The notes under the pieces were generated by a model. The model had not been told where the DNA came from, made no database searches, and saw only the letters and a program-made list of their open reading frames with translations. Of a stretch of 64,000 bases of DNA, positions 21,162 to 34,047 are shown piece after piece; the stretch's first letter is position 1; each line of letters starts with the position of its first letter. The position numbers were made by a program, and so were the translations under genes. Source of the stretch: Cronobacter universalis NCTC 9529 (lineage in GTDB: Bacteria; Pseudomonadota; Gammaproteobacteria; Enterobacterales; Enterobacteriaceae). The stretch lies in contig NZ_CP012257.1 in NCBI RefSeq assembly GCF_001277175.1, positions 744,001-808,000 of the forward strand, in the 5' to 3' direction.

Positions 21162-22755
21162 GGCGCCCCGGAAGTTTTTCAATCAAGGTGAACAGCAGGA
21201 AACAGAGGAGCAGCAGCAACAGCGCCGTGACGGCGCCCGCGTCGCTGCGGTAGGCGCCGATCTGCTGGTAGAGATAAAAGGGCAGCGTGCGGAAATCTTC
21301 ATTGCCAAACAGCGCCACGACGCCGAAATCGCCAATCGACAGTACGCAGGCGAACGCCATCGCCTGGGCGAGCGGCACCCGCAGCGCGCGGGCCTCTACC
21401 AGCCGCAGCCGGTTCAGGCCGTGCATATCAAGCGACGCGCAGAGCGCGCCGTAACGCGCGGCGATGTCGCGCATCGGGTTATCGAGCACTTTCAGCGCGT
21501 AAGGGATCGCCATCAGGGCGTTGGTGAAAATGACAATCGCGTCGGCGCGCTCCGGCAGCCCGATAGTGGCATTCAGCAGCAGGAAAAAACCGGTCGCCAG
21601 CACGATGCCCGGCATCGCGAGGATCAGCACGCCGCAGAGCTCCAGGCTTTGCCCGGCGAGACGACGCTGGCGCAGATACAGTTCGCGCGTGCTCCAGAGC
21701 AGCATCATGGTCAGGATAACGCACAGCGCCCCCGCGCAGAGCGCGATACGCAGCGACGTCCAGAGCGCGCCCCACAGCGCCGGGTCGGCCAGCGCATGGC
21801 CGATGTCGCCGCGCAGGCCGTCCACCAGCACCGCCAGCAGCGGCGGCAGGAGAAGCAGCAGCGCGGCACCAATCAGCACGGAATCGGTAAGCTTGCTGCG
21901 CCACGAATCCTCCGGGTTGCGCCAGCCGCGCACCAGCGTCGCGCCGACCGGGATCGCCTTGCTGAGCCGCTGGCTTAACAGGATAAGCGACAGGCAGCAG
22001 CCCATCTGGATAAGCGCCAGCAGCGCCGCGCGGCCCGGATCGTAGTCATAGCTCAGCGCCTGGTAGATGGCGAGCTCAATGGTTGTCGCCTGCGGCCCGC
22101 CGCCAAGCGCCAGCACCGTCGCGAAACTGGCGAAGCAGAGCATAAAAATGAGCGCCGCCACCGGCGGGATCTGGCGGCGCAGCCAGGGCCACTCCACCAG
22201 CCGGAAGAAATCCCAGCCGCGCATACCGAGCTGTGCGGCGAGCTGGCGCTGTTCGCCGGGGATCTGCGTCAGCGTCTGGTACAGCAGGCGGGTCGCCATC
22301 GGCATATTAAAAAAGAGGTGCGCCAGCAGGATGCCCTGGAGGCCGTAAGGCGAGAACGTCCATTCGATGCCGAGCGTCGCGCAGAGCGCGGCCAGCAAGC
22401 CGCTGCGCCCGTAGACGCTGAGCAGGCCGAAAATCGCCACCAGCACCGGCAGGATAAGCGTCATGGCGCACAGGCGCAGCAGCATTCGCCGCCCCGGAAA
22501 GCGGCGGCGGTAGAGCGCGCGGGCGAGGGGGATCGCGGGCACGACGGAAAGCAGGGCGGAGAGAAACGCCTGCCAGAACGAGAAGCGCACCACGTGCCAC
22601 AGGTAGCTGTCGTGCAGCAGCGCGCGTATGTCGGTGTGCGGCGCGTGCGTCCAGAGCGCTGCGAACGCCGCCAGCGCCACCGCCGCCATCAAGAGGGCGG
22701 CGGTGAGGCCGGGCCAGAGCCAGCCGGGGATCAGCGGCTCACGGCGCGTTGCCAT
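21145..22755 (-). CDS. thiP: Thiamine ABC transporter, permease subunit
   Basis: The 536-residue membrane protein is the fused two-domain permease of the thiamine importer, equal to E. coli in length. Two sets of membrane segments are visible, each with an EAA-type loop that contacts Thi[21 protein letters not shown] (about 185-204) and [20 protein letters not shown] in the second half. Its 5' end overlaps thiB by 25 bases, giving a tightly coupled thiBPQ operon. Confidence 0.96.
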   Translation of the reverse strand: MATRREPLIPGWLWPGLTAALLMAAVALAAFAALWTHAPHTDIRALLHDSYLWHVVRFSFWQAFLSALLSVVPAIPLARALYRRRFPGRRMLLRLCAMTLILPVLVAIFGLLSVYGRSGLLAALCATLGIEWTFSPYGLQGILLAHLFFNMPMATRLLYQTLTQIPGEQRQLAAQLGMRGWDFFRLVEWPWLRRQIPPVAALIFMLCFASFATVLALGGGPQATTIELAIYQALSYDYDPGRAALLALIQMGCCLSLILLSQRLSKAIPVGATLVRGWRNPEDSWRSKLTDSVLIGAALLLLLPPLLAVLVDGLRGDIGHALADPALWGALWTSLRIALCAGALCVILTMMLLWSTRELYLRQRRLAGQSLELCGVLILAMPGIVLATGFFLLLNATIGLPERADAIVIFTNALMAIPYALKVLDNPMRDIAARYGALCASLDMHGLNRLRLVEARALRVPLAQAMAFACVLSIGDFGVVALFGNEDFRTLPFYLYQQIGAYRSDAGAVTALLLLLLCFLLFTLIEKLPGRHADTD

Positions 22756-23714
22756 TCACTCGTCCATTGCGCGCGCTGTGCGGCGACTTCCTGTGAGGTG
22801 AACTGCAGGGTGGTCTGCGGCCGGGTCAGGGCGTTAAACCCTTCCGGCAGCGCGACGTTGGTCACCGGGTACATCCAGTTGCCCGCGGGGATCGCATTCT
22901 GGAACGCGGGCGAAACCATAAACTTCAGGAACTTTTCCGCCAGTGCCGGCTGTTTGCTGGCGGCGGTGCGTGCGGCGACTTCCACCTGCAAATAGTGGCC
23001 TTCGCTGAAGTTCGCCGCCGCGTAGTTCTCTTTTTTCTCTTCAATGATGTGGTAGGCGGGCGAGGTGGTGTAGCTCAGCACCAGATCGCCTTCGCCTTTC
23101 AGGAACAGGCCGTAGGCTTCGCTCCAGCCTTTGGTGACGGTAACGGTCTTCGCGGCGAGCTTCTGCCAGGCGTCCGGCGCTTTATCGCCATAGACTTTCT
23201 GCATCCACAGCAGCAGGCCCAGCCCCGGCGTGCTGGTGCGCGGATCTTCATAGATGACGCGCCATTTCTGATCGCTCTCAACCAGCTCTTTCAGGCTTTT
23301 CGGCGGGTTTTTCAGCTTGTTTTTGTCATAGACGAAGGCGAACCAGCCGTAGTCGAACGGCACAAAGGTGTCGTTGTTCCAGCCGCCCGGCACGTTAACC
23401 TCACCCGCCGGAACGCCGCTTTTCGCGAACAGCCCGGTCGCGGTCGCGGCCTGAAGCAGGTTGTTATCCAGGCCCAGCACCACATCGGCTTTGCTGTTTT
23501 TGCCTTCCATGCGCAGACGGTTAAGCAGCGAGACGCCATCTTCCAGCGCCACGAATTTCAGCTCGCAGCCGCAGTCGGCTTCAAAGGCGGTTTTAATTTT
23601 CGGGCCAGGGCCCCACTCCGAGGAGAAGGAGTCGTAGGTGTAGACGGTCAGAACGGGTTTGGCGAAAGCCGGAGCGGCGGCGAGCGCCAGCAGGGGAAGC
23701 AGTTTTTTTAACAC
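22731..23714 (-). CDS. thiB: Thiamine-binding periplasmic protein
   Basis: Periplasmic receptor for thiamine, TMP and TPP (also called TbpA). The 327 residues begin with a signal peptide (MLKKLLPLLALAAAPAFA) before KPVLTVYTYDSFSSEWGPGP. This is an iron/thiamine-type solute-binding fold, with the ligand-loop segments VVLGLDNNLLQAA and FDYGWFAFVYDK. The start is a GTG at 23714 with AAAGG six bases upstream. A TPP riboswitch precedes the gene, so the operon should be shut off by thiamine pyrophosphate. Confidence 0.97.
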   Translation of the reverse strand: MLKKLLPLLALAAAPAFAKPVLTVYTYDSFSSEWGPGPKIKTAFEADCGCELKFVALEDGVSLLNRLRMEGKNSKADVVLGLDNNLLQAATATGLFAKSGVPAGEVNVPGGWNNDTFVPFDYGWFAFVYDKNKLKNPPKSLKELVESDQKWRVIYEDPRTSTPGLGLLLWMQKVYGDKAPDAWQKLAAKTVTVTKGWSEAYGLFLKGEGDLVLSYTTSPAYHIIEEKKENYAAANFSEGHYLQVEVAARTAASKQPALAEKFLKFMVSPAFQNAIPAGNWMYPVTNVALPEGFNALTRPQTTLQFTSQEVAAQRAQWTSEWQRAVSR

Positions 23715-23754
23715 TTTGCACCTTTATCAAATGGGGGCAAAGGATTTTGAGCGG

Positions 23755-23846
23755 TAGCCTCAAATCCCTTCGCCGGCGTTATCCGGATCAGGTTCGACGG
23801 GTATTATCTCAGCGCACCGGTCAGCCGGCAGCACCCCGTTGAGAAC
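23755..23846 (-). promoter_or_regulatory. TPP riboswitch (THI element)
   Basis: Read on the minus strand, the leader has the conserved THI-box parts in order: ACGGGGTGC, then the pyrimidine-sensing CTGAGATAATACCCG, then GAACCTGATCCGGATAA, and closing GCGAAGGGA. It ends about 40 bases before the thiB start. By family knowledge TPP binding here reduces translation or transcription of thiBPQ. Confidence 0.93.
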
Positions 23847-23883
23847 GGCCCATTGTAATGATTTGCGTATTGTTGCGAAAGGG

Positions 23884-25548
23884 TTACGGCTCGGGCGGCG
23901 CAAACCAGGCGGATTTAAAATCAAACCAGCCGAGCGTGTTCATCCGCACGCCGCGCATACTGCGCTGGCCCTGTAGCATCAGCCAGTGGTGGATCAGCGG
24001 CAGAATGTCCTGACGCTCGAGCATCGTGCGGCACCACTGCGGCAGGTTCAGCGATCCGGTGCGCCAGCGCTGCGCGTCGCCCTGCCAGTCGAGCGGAATG
24101 CAGCGCTGGATCAGCGGCACTTCGCACAGGTGCGCGAACAGCGAGAAATCGAGCGGCAGCGTAAAGTTGGCGCTGTTAAGCCACAAATCGCTGGTGATGT
24201 CGCCCTGATACCACTCCTCATAGCTCACTTCCCGCAGTTCCAGCTCCACCTGCTCCTGCGCCAGAATGTCGCGCAGCAGCGCGCCGATAATGCGGTTTTC
24301 ATTGTGGTCGCCATAGAAGGTAAGCGTCAGGCGCTCAAGCCCGGCGGGTTTGCGCGCCTCAGGGATTTGCGGCGCGTGGTGCCAGCGCGGCAGCAGGCCG
24401 TAAGCCGGAAACCAGATGCGCTGATAGTGCGGCGCGGCGCGGTGCAGCAGGCGGGCGGGCGTAAAGCGCGAGCTTATCCAGCGGCGCACCTCCGGCATGG
24501 CGCCGACGCGCGAGCGGGAATCAAACAGCAGGTAGTAGCAGCCTTCTTCGAGGCGGCTCTCCACGGCTTTTTCGTCGGCGTCGCGCGTCGGGCCTTCAAG
24601 CTGAACGGCGCAGCTCAGCTCCTCGCCGATTTCCGGCAGCACCCAGAAGTTGACCTCATCAATCAGCGCCCGGTAACCGAAGTAGTCGTCGAAGGCGTGG
24701 ATTTTTAGCTGGTTGCTGTTATTGCGCACCACCGCGTAAGGGCCAGTGCCGACGGGCTGACTGGCGAATTTCGGCAGCTCCGGCCACTCCCGCGGCAGGA
24801 TCATCGCAGGCACGCTGCCCATCAGCCACGGCAGCCAGTCGTCCGGCTCGCTCAGGTGAATATCCAGCGTCCAGGCCGTGGGGGAGATCACCTGGCGGAT
24901 ATGCGCGTAGAGCGGCAGGGCGCAGATGCGCTGTAGCGAGCTGATGACATCCAGCATATCGAGCTCGCGGCCATGATGAAAATGGATGCCGGGGCGTAAG
25001 AAAAAGCGCCAGTGAAAAGGGGAAATACGCTGCCAGTGGTGCGCAATATCGGCTTCCAGTTCCCCGTTTTCCTCGTTTATGCGCGTCAGGCCGCTGAAAA
25101 TTTGCCGGGCGATATGGGTTTCTGAACGGCGCAACGCGCTGCCGGGCAGCAGGTTTTGCAGCGGGCGGTAATAGAGCACGCGCAGAATATGGCGTCCCTG
25201 GCGGAAGCTGCGGCCCAGGTGCGAGAGCAGCATTTGGCGCACCGCGGATTTGTCGCCGACGATCTGCACCAGCTGATCGATCCTGTCCTGCTCCAGCAGA
25301 TCTTCCGCCCGCTGCTGCTGGAGCGCGAGCCCGGTATAGAGGAAACGCAGCCTGGAGCGTTTGCCGCGTCCGGCTTCGGCTTCCCACGTCAGCCAGCCGC
25401 GCGCCTGCATGGCGTTCAGCAGCGTGCGCATGTGGCGGCGCGAGCAGCTCAGCAGCTCGGCCAGTTCGTTCAGCGTGGTGTCCTGGGGCTTGCCATCGCA
25501 GCATTGCCACAGGCGGATGAATTGCTGTTGCAGACGACCTGAAGGCAT
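23884..25548 (-). CDS. sgrR: Transcriptional activator SgrR
   Basis: SgrR senses sugar-phosphate stress and activates the divergent sgrS gene. The 554-residue product (E. coli 551) has an N-terminal winged helix ([20 protein letters not shown], about 24-43) and a long C-terminal region like the periplasmic oligopeptide-binding proteins ([20 protein letters not shown] onward), thought to bind a small ligand in the cytoplasm. No signal peptide is seen. The start lies 67 bases from the inferred 5' end of sgrS, so the two share a control region. Confidence 0.96.
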   Translation of the reverse strand: MPSGRLQQQFIRLWQCCDGKPQDTTLNELAELLSCSRRHMRTLLNAMQARGWLTWEAEAGRGKRSRLRFLYTGLALQQQRAEDLLEQDRIDQLVQIVGDKSAVRQMLLSHLGRSFRQGRHILRVLYYRPLQNLLPGSALRRSETHIARQIFSGLTRINEENGELEADIAHHWQRISPFHWRFFLRPGIHFHHGRELDMLDVISSLQRICALPLYAHIRQVISPTAWTLDIHLSEPDDWLPWLMGSVPAMILPREWPELPKFASQPVGTGPYAVVRNNSNQLKIHAFDDYFGYRALIDEVNFWVLPEIGEELSCAVQLEGPTRDADEKAVESRLEEGCYYLLFDSRSRVGAMPEVRRWISSRFTPARLLHRAAPHYQRIWFPAYGLLPRWHHAPQIPEARKPAGLERLTLTFYGDHNENRIIGALLRDILAQEQVELELREVSYEEWYQGDITSDLWLNSANFTLPLDFSLFAHLCEVPLIQRCIPLDWQGDAQRWRTGSLNLPQWCRTMLERQDILPLIHHWLMLQGQRSMRGVRMNTLGWFDFKSAWFAPPEP

Positions 25549-25634
25549 AAAAGGGGAACTCCTGCTCGAAACTCATCAATTTAATATTCCCTATATTACG
25601 GCAATACTTCTCTTCGATGAAAGCGGAGGGGCTT

Positions 25635-25799
25635 ATGAAAACGTCGTCAACAGGCAGGTTTTATCAGCAGTATTTCAGCGCAACGCAACGTCTTTCCGGT
25701 TCATGGCTGGCCCGCCTGAACGGTAAAACGCCGCAACGAATGCTCGATGAGATCATGCAGTGGGAGGTGACACTCCCGATGACGTTTAAACGCCGCTAA
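25635..25799 (+). CDS. sgrT: Glucose uptake inhibitor SgrT (encoded within SgrS)
   Basis: Small protein that inhibits the glucose permease PtsG (EIICB) directly, complementing RNA-level repression by SgrS. The ATG at 25635 follows a strong GGAGGGG site. The 54-residue product contains the SgrT-like segments FYQQYFSATQRL and PQRMLDEIMQWE. E. coli SgrT has 43 residues; the excess here includes an N-terminal MKTSSTG and a basic C-terminal tail (TLPMTFKRR). An in-frame ATG at 25617 lies at the very 5' end of the RNA without a ribosome site and is rejected. The frame closes 13 bases before the ptsG-pairing region. Confidence 0.88.
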   Translation: MKTSSTGRFYQQYFSATQRLSGSWLARLNGKTPQRMLDEIMQWEVTLPMTFKRR

Positions 25800-25839
25800 G
25801 CGGACATCACGTGTAACTGAGTATTGGTGCTTTTCACCT

Positions 25840-25868
25840 GCCAGCAGTGTGCTACTGCTGGCTTTTTT
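25840..25868 (+). terminator. SgrS rho-independent terminator
   Basis: Eight-bp stem GCCAGCAG / CTGCTGGC (25840-25847, 25855-25862) followed by six Ts. The terminator and its U tail are also expected to be the Hfq-binding end of SgrS. Confidence 0.93.
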
Positions 25869-25918
25869 CGTCTATCATGAACACGTTTCAACCCGCCCCA
25901 ACCGAAAGGATGCGCCCG

Positions 25919-27097
25919 ATGCTGTGGTTTCTTACGTTCGTCCGACGTCTCAATGTCGTCTATCTCTCCTTTATGGTCGTCGCCTTTATGATGGGTGTGG
26001 CGGGCGCGCTGCAGGCGCCGACGCTGAGTCTGTTTTTAAGCCGGGAAGTCGGCGCGCCGCCGTTCTGGGTCGGGCTGTTTTATACGGTGAACGCGATTGC
26101 CGGGATTGCCGTCAGCCTGTTGCTGGCGAAGCGCTCCGACAGCCGGGGCGACCGGCGCAAGCTGATCCTTTTTTGCTGCCTGATGGCGGTCGGCAACTGC
26201 GTTTTGTTCGCCTTTAATCGTCATTATCTGACGCTGATTACCGCAGGCGTGCTGCTGGCGTCGCTTGCGAATACCGCCATGCCGCAGCTTTTCGCGCTGG
26301 CGCGCGAGTATGCCGATAACTCCGCCCGCGAGGCGGTGATGTTCAGCTCGGTGATGCGCGCCCAGCTCTCGCTCGCATGGGTTATCGGGCCGCCGCTGTC
26401 GTTTATGCTGGCGCTGAGTTTCGGCTTTACCACCATGTTTTTAATCGCCGCCGGGATTTTTATCCTGAGCCTGGGGATTATCTTTTTCGCGCTGCCGTCT
26501 GTGGCGCGTATTGAGCAGCCTGCCGATGTGGCGATCACGCAGGTCAGCGGTTGGAAGGATAAGAACGTGCGGATGCTGTTTATCGCCTCCGTGCTGATGT
26601 GGACCTGTAATACGATGTATATCATCGATATGCCGCTGTGGGTGAGCCAGGAGCTGGCGCTGCCCGAGAGCCTCGCGGGCGTGCTGATGGGCACCGCGGC
26701 GGGGCTTGAGATCCCGGCGATGCTGCTGGCCGGTTTTTACGTGAAGCGGTTCGGTAAAAAGCCGATGATGCTGGTGGCGGTGGGAGCGGGCGTGCTGTTT
26801 TACGCCGGGCTTAATCTCTTTCACAGCCGCGAGGCGCTGCTGGGGTTGCAGCTCTTTAACGCGCTGTTTATCGGGATTGTCGCGGGGATTGGGATGATCT
26901 GGTTTCAGGATCTGATGCCGGGGCGCGCCGGTTCTGCCACCACGCTGTTCAGCAACAGTATTTCGACAGGCGTGATCCTGGCGGGCGTGGTGCAGGGGGC
27001 GCTGGTGGAGAGCTTCGGGCATTACGCCGTGTACCCGGTAATTACCGGGGTAGCGCTGGTGGCGTTGTGGCTGACGAGCCGGGTGAAGGATGTGTAA
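25919..27097 (+). CDS. setA: Sugar efflux transporter SetA
   Basis: Major facilitator superfamily exporter of glucosides and lactose analogues; in E. coli it lies downstream of sgrS and contributes to recovery from sugar-phosphate stress. The 392 residues equal E. coli SetA. About 12 membrane segments are visible, with the family loop LAKRSDSRGDRRK between helices 2 and 3. The ATG at 25919 has AAAGGA eight bases upstream; earlier in-frame ATGs at 25877 and 25910 lack proper spacing. It begins 50 bases after the SgrS terminator. Confidence 0.94.
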   Translation: MLWFLTFVRRLNVVYLSFMVVAFMMGVAGALQAPTLSLFLSREVGAPPFWVGLFYTVNAIAGIAVSLLLAKRSDSRGDRRKLILFCCLMAVGNCVLFAFNRHYLTLITAGVLLASLANTAMPQLFALAREYADNSAREAVMFSSVMRAQLSLAWVIGPPLSFMLALSFGFTTMFLIAAGIFILSLGIIFFALPSVARIEQPADVAITQVSGWKDKNVRMLFIASVLMWTCNTMYIIDMPLWVSQELALPESLAGVLMGTAAGLEIPAMLLAGFYVKRFGKKPMMLVAVGAGVLFYAGLNLFHSREALLGLQLFNALFIGIVAGIGMIWFQDLMPGRAGSATTLFSNSISTGVILAGVVQGALVESFGHYAVYPVITGVALVALWLTSRVKDV

Positions 27098-27115
27098 GGA
27101 CGGTGATGGTGTGGC

Positions 27116-27193
27116 GGCGGGTGCGCTGCGCTTACCCGCCCTGTGGAGATACGGTTAAGTGTTTGTAGGGCGGGTAAGCAACGCGCACCCGCC
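27116..27193. repeat. Inverted pair of REP-like hairpins between setA and leuD
   Basis: GGCGGGT...ACCCGCC elements occur at 27116-27140 and, in the opposite orientation, at 27167-27193, separated by about 26 bases. They are of the same type as element B at 13-38. setA and leuD converge here, and no separate T-run terminator is seen, so these hairpins may protect both mRNA 3' ends. Confidence 0.85.
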
Positions 27194-27219
27194 GTAAATA
27201 CCAGATAAACCGTAAAAAC

Positions 27220-29236
<2,017 letters not shown>

Positions 29237-29238
29237 GG

Positions 29239-31901
<2,663 letters not shown>

Positions 31902-31943
31902 GGTTGGTGTCCTTATTTATCATGGGGCGCCTTGCGTGAGCAT

Positions 31944-31972
31944 AAAAAAACCCGCGCAGCGGCGCGGGTTTT
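31944..31972 (-). terminator. leu operon attenuator terminator
   Basis: Minus-strand hairpin with arms AAAACCCGCGC and GCGCGGGTTTT around a four-base loop, followed by a T-run. It lies between leuL and leuA, 43 bases upstream of the leuA ATG, in the position of the attenuator. When leucyl-tRNA is plentiful this hairpin should form and stop transcription. Confidence 0.9.
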
Positions 31973-31999
31973 CGTATTTCTGATGACCTGACTCAAGCG

Positions 32000-32086
32000 T
32001 TACCGCTGAACGTCGCGCACCAGTCTACCGCGCACTGAGGATGCGTTTAGTAGTAGTAGACCAGCGAAACGAACGATGCGAATCAT
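32000..32086 (-). CDS. leuL: leu operon leader peptide
   Basis: A 28-codon frame, MIRIVRFAGLLLLNASSVRG continuing to RLVRDVQR. Four adjacent leucine codons are all CTA, a rare codon in enterobacteria, which makes ribosome progress depend on scarce leucyl-tRNA. Stalling there would favour an antiterminator and allow leuABCD expression. The size and the run of four Leu match E. coli LeuL. Another ATG seven bases upstream is in a different frame and gives no Leu run. Confidence 0.93.
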   Translation of the reverse strand: MIRIVRFAGLLLLNASSVRGRLVRDVQR

Positions 32087-32123
32087 GAATCATGTCCCGA
32101 ATAAATGCGTTAACAGGCTTTTA

Positions 32124-32152
32124 GTGGTACTTGATACCACAGACCATGTCAA
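32124..32152 (-). promoter_or_regulatory. leuLABCD promoter
   Basis: Minus-strand TTGACA (32147-32152), 17 bases, then TACCAC (32124-32129) followed by TAAAAGC, in the same layout as the E. coli leu promoter (TTGACA-N17-TAACTC-TAAAAGC). The leuL ATG lies about 40 bases downstream. Confidence 0.7.
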
Positions 32153-32450
32153 CCCCCTGTCCGTAATTCTACAGTTAACGCCACGGCATCTCGCCAGATG
32201 TGGATTTAGTGGATTATGCTGAGTAAACGCTATTATATAAAATATCTGTATAAGTTAAGCGAAGCGTAAGTATTGATGCCTGAAGGGCGCACATTTTAGA
32301 TGCCGTTTTAGCGGTTCTGTGGCGTTAATTTATTCGCTATATCAATTAATTGAGAGCCATACAGCCTTCGTGATGACTTTTGAGACGGAATATTTTAAAA
32401 CGCGCGGTCTCATTGATGAAAAAAGTGAAGTATTTACGAAAAGTTAATTG

Positions 32451-32471
32451 ATAATTCATAAAGTGAATTAT
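32451..32471. repeat. Perfect inverted repeat in leuO leader
   Basis: Arms ATAATTCA and TGAATTAT flank the 5-base spacer TAAAG. The dyad lies about 230 bases upstream of the leuO ATG. Size and symmetry suit a LysR-type regulator site (T-N11-A style) such as LeuO autoregulation; that is inference. Confidence 0.6.
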
Positions 32472-32703
32472 TGTTTATTCGTCTTTTTTATGATTTGATC
32501 ACGCCGTATGATAAGCGCCATGATAAACAAATTCCAATATTATCAGGAGATATGTTTGTATTGTCTATTAATGAACGTTTAATTCAAAACAGTAACTTTT
32601 TTATGATTTTTTGAACCTCCTCTTTTGCCTGAAATTGCTACAAGATAAACGGAATGTTCTGGGTAATGCATGCAAAGGGAATAATGTATCAGTGGAGTAA
32701 ACT

Positions 32704-33648
32704 ATGTCTGGTGATCATATTGAACACTCACCCGCGCCTGAAGGGCTGAAACCTCAATTACGCACGGTCGATCTGAATTTATTGACGGTTTTTGATGCGG
32801 TAATGCAGGAACAAAATATTACCCGCGCGGCGCATATGCTGGGCATGTCCCAGCCCGCCGTCAGTAATGCGGTGGCGAGACTTAAGCTTATGTTTAATGA
32901 CGAGTTATTCGTTCGCTACGGGCGCGGCATTCAGCCCACTGTCCGGGCCTGCCAGCTGTTCGGGTCGATTCGTCAGGCGCTTCAGCTGGTGCAAAATGAG
33001 TTGCCGGGTTCAGGCTTCGAGCCGCTCAGCAGCGAAAGGCTGTTTAACCTCTGCGTGTGCAGCCCGCTCGATAACCTGCTGACGTCGATTATTTACAACA
33101 GCGTAATGAATATCGCGCCCAATATTCATTTAGTATTTAAATCTTCGCTGAATCAGAATATTGAACATCAGCTGCGTTATCAGGAGACGGAATTCGTCAT
33201 TGGCTACGACGAATTTCGTCGCCCGGAGTTTACCTGCGTGCCGCTATTTAAAGATGAAATGGTGCTGGTGAGCAGTAAAAGCCACCCGCGTAAAGATAAC
33301 CTGTTACGCGAAAGCGAAGTGTTTAAAGAGCAGCACGCCGTGGTGGCGTTAGATCGTTTCAGTTCTTTTAGCCTGCCGTGGTATGACACTGCGGAAAAAC
33401 AATCCGCCATCGCGTATCAGGGAATGGCGCTGACCAGCGTATTAAATGTGGTGTCGCGTACCAATCTGATTACTATCGCTCCACGCTGGCTGGCGCAGGA
33501 TTATGAGCAGGCGCTGCAGCTGCAAATCATGCCGCTGCCGTTTAAGTTAAACAGCCGCACCTGTTATCTCTCCTGGCATGAAGCGGCCGGGCGCGATAAA
33601 GGACACCAGTGGATGGAGGAGCTGTTATCGAACGTCTGTCGGCGATAA
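32704..33648 (+). CDS. leuO: LysR-type global regulator LeuO
   Basis: LeuO relieves H-NS silencing and controls stress, biofilm and CRISPR-Cas genes in enterobacteria. The 314 residues match E. coli. The N-terminal winged helix is [20 protein letters not shown] followed by [18 protein letters not shown] (about 25-65), then the effector-binding domain. The segment [21 protein letters not shown] and the C-terminal [19 protein letters not shown] are characteristic. Downstream of the AT-rich control region; followed by its own terminator. Confidence 0.97.
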   Translation: MSGDHIEHSPAPEGLKPQLRTVDLNLLTVFDAVMQEQNITRAAHMLGMSQPAVSNAVARLKLMFNDELFVRYGRGIQPTVRACQLFGSIRQALQLVQNELPGSGFEPLSSERLFNLCVCSPLDNLLTSIIYNSVMNIAPNIHLVFKSSLNQNIEHQLRYQETEFVIGYDEFRRPEFTCVPLFKDEMVLVSSKSHPRKDNLLRESEVFKEQHAVVALDRFSSFSLPWYDTAEKQSAIAYQGMALTSVLNVVSRTNLITIAPRWLAQDYEQALQLQIMPLPFKLNSRTCYLSWHEAAGRDKGHQWMEELLSNVCRR

Positions 33649-33665
33649 TCGTGGCGGAAAACCGG

Positions 33666-33690
33666 CGGGTGGCAATGGCCGCCCGTTTTT
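33666..33690 (+). terminator. leuO rho-independent terminator
   Basis: Eight-bp stem CGGGTGGC / GCCGCCCG (one G-T pair) with loop AATG, followed by five Ts, 18 bases after the leuO stop. Confidence 0.88.
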
Positions 33691-34047
33691 CTGTATCGAC
33701 ACGCTTTTCTGATATTTTATCCTGTTGTCATCGGCCGCCTTCCGGCGCATGGCGTTACCTTCCTGTTTTTTGATTTATCACTGTCAGGAACAGGCGTCGC
33801 GAAATTAACGGTCATAAGCGCCGCTTATATTCAGCATATCTCTCCGTTTAATCGCTTTTCTTCAGCGCTGACCGGCAATTTAGTCGGTCCGGCGGCCTCC
33901 GATTGCTAATTGCCTGCCTCATTATCAGCGGTTATGTTAGGGAGAACCCATAACGATAATTAACGACAGGACATCACACCTGTACCAGTGACCGTGCGGA
34001 AAATGACTTCTGCCGTCAGTCCGTAAACAAAAGCCTGGAGGCAAACC
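33691..34047 (+). other. ilvIH leader and control region
   Basis: About 357 bases without a gene. In E. coli this region binds several Lrp molecules that activate ilvIH; I cannot assign individual Lrp sites with confidence. A possible sigma-70 promoter is TTGCCT (33910-33915), 17 bases, TATGTT (33933-33938), which would give a leader of about 100 bases. The E. coli start site is closer to the gene, so this assignment is weak. GGAGG precedes the ilvI ATG. Confidence 0.4.

Larger units (their letters stand above)
25616..25868 (+). ncRNA. sgrS: Small RNA SgrS (dual-function)
   Basis: Hfq-dependent RNA that pairs with ptsG mRNA and blocks glucose uptake under glucose-phosphate stress. The 3' part is clear: the pairing region GTAACTGAGTATTGGTGC (25813-25830), a small GGTG/CACC hairpin, then a strong terminator (25840-25868). 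The 5' end is placed at the G of GATGAAAGCGGAGGGG because that block resembles the 5' end of E. coli SgrS; this is inference, with an AATACT -10 at 25603-25608 in support. The predicted length of about 253 nt exceeds the E. coli 227 nt, mainly because the sgrT reading frame is longer. Confidence 0.9.
32087..32703. other. AT-rich leu/leuO intergenic region
   Basis: About 617 bases without a gene between the divergent leuL and leuO. Composition is markedly AT-rich against very GC-rich neighbours, as expected for an H-NS-silenced region. It holds the leuLABCD promoter (32124-32152) and a perfect inverted repeat at 32451-32471. Several -10-like AT hexamers precede leuO but I cannot choose among them. 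Confidence 0.8.

Noticed and set aside
26441..27022. 193-codon minus-strand frame opposite setA
   Set aside because: Antisense to a conserved transporter; Arg/His/Gln-rich shadow without features.
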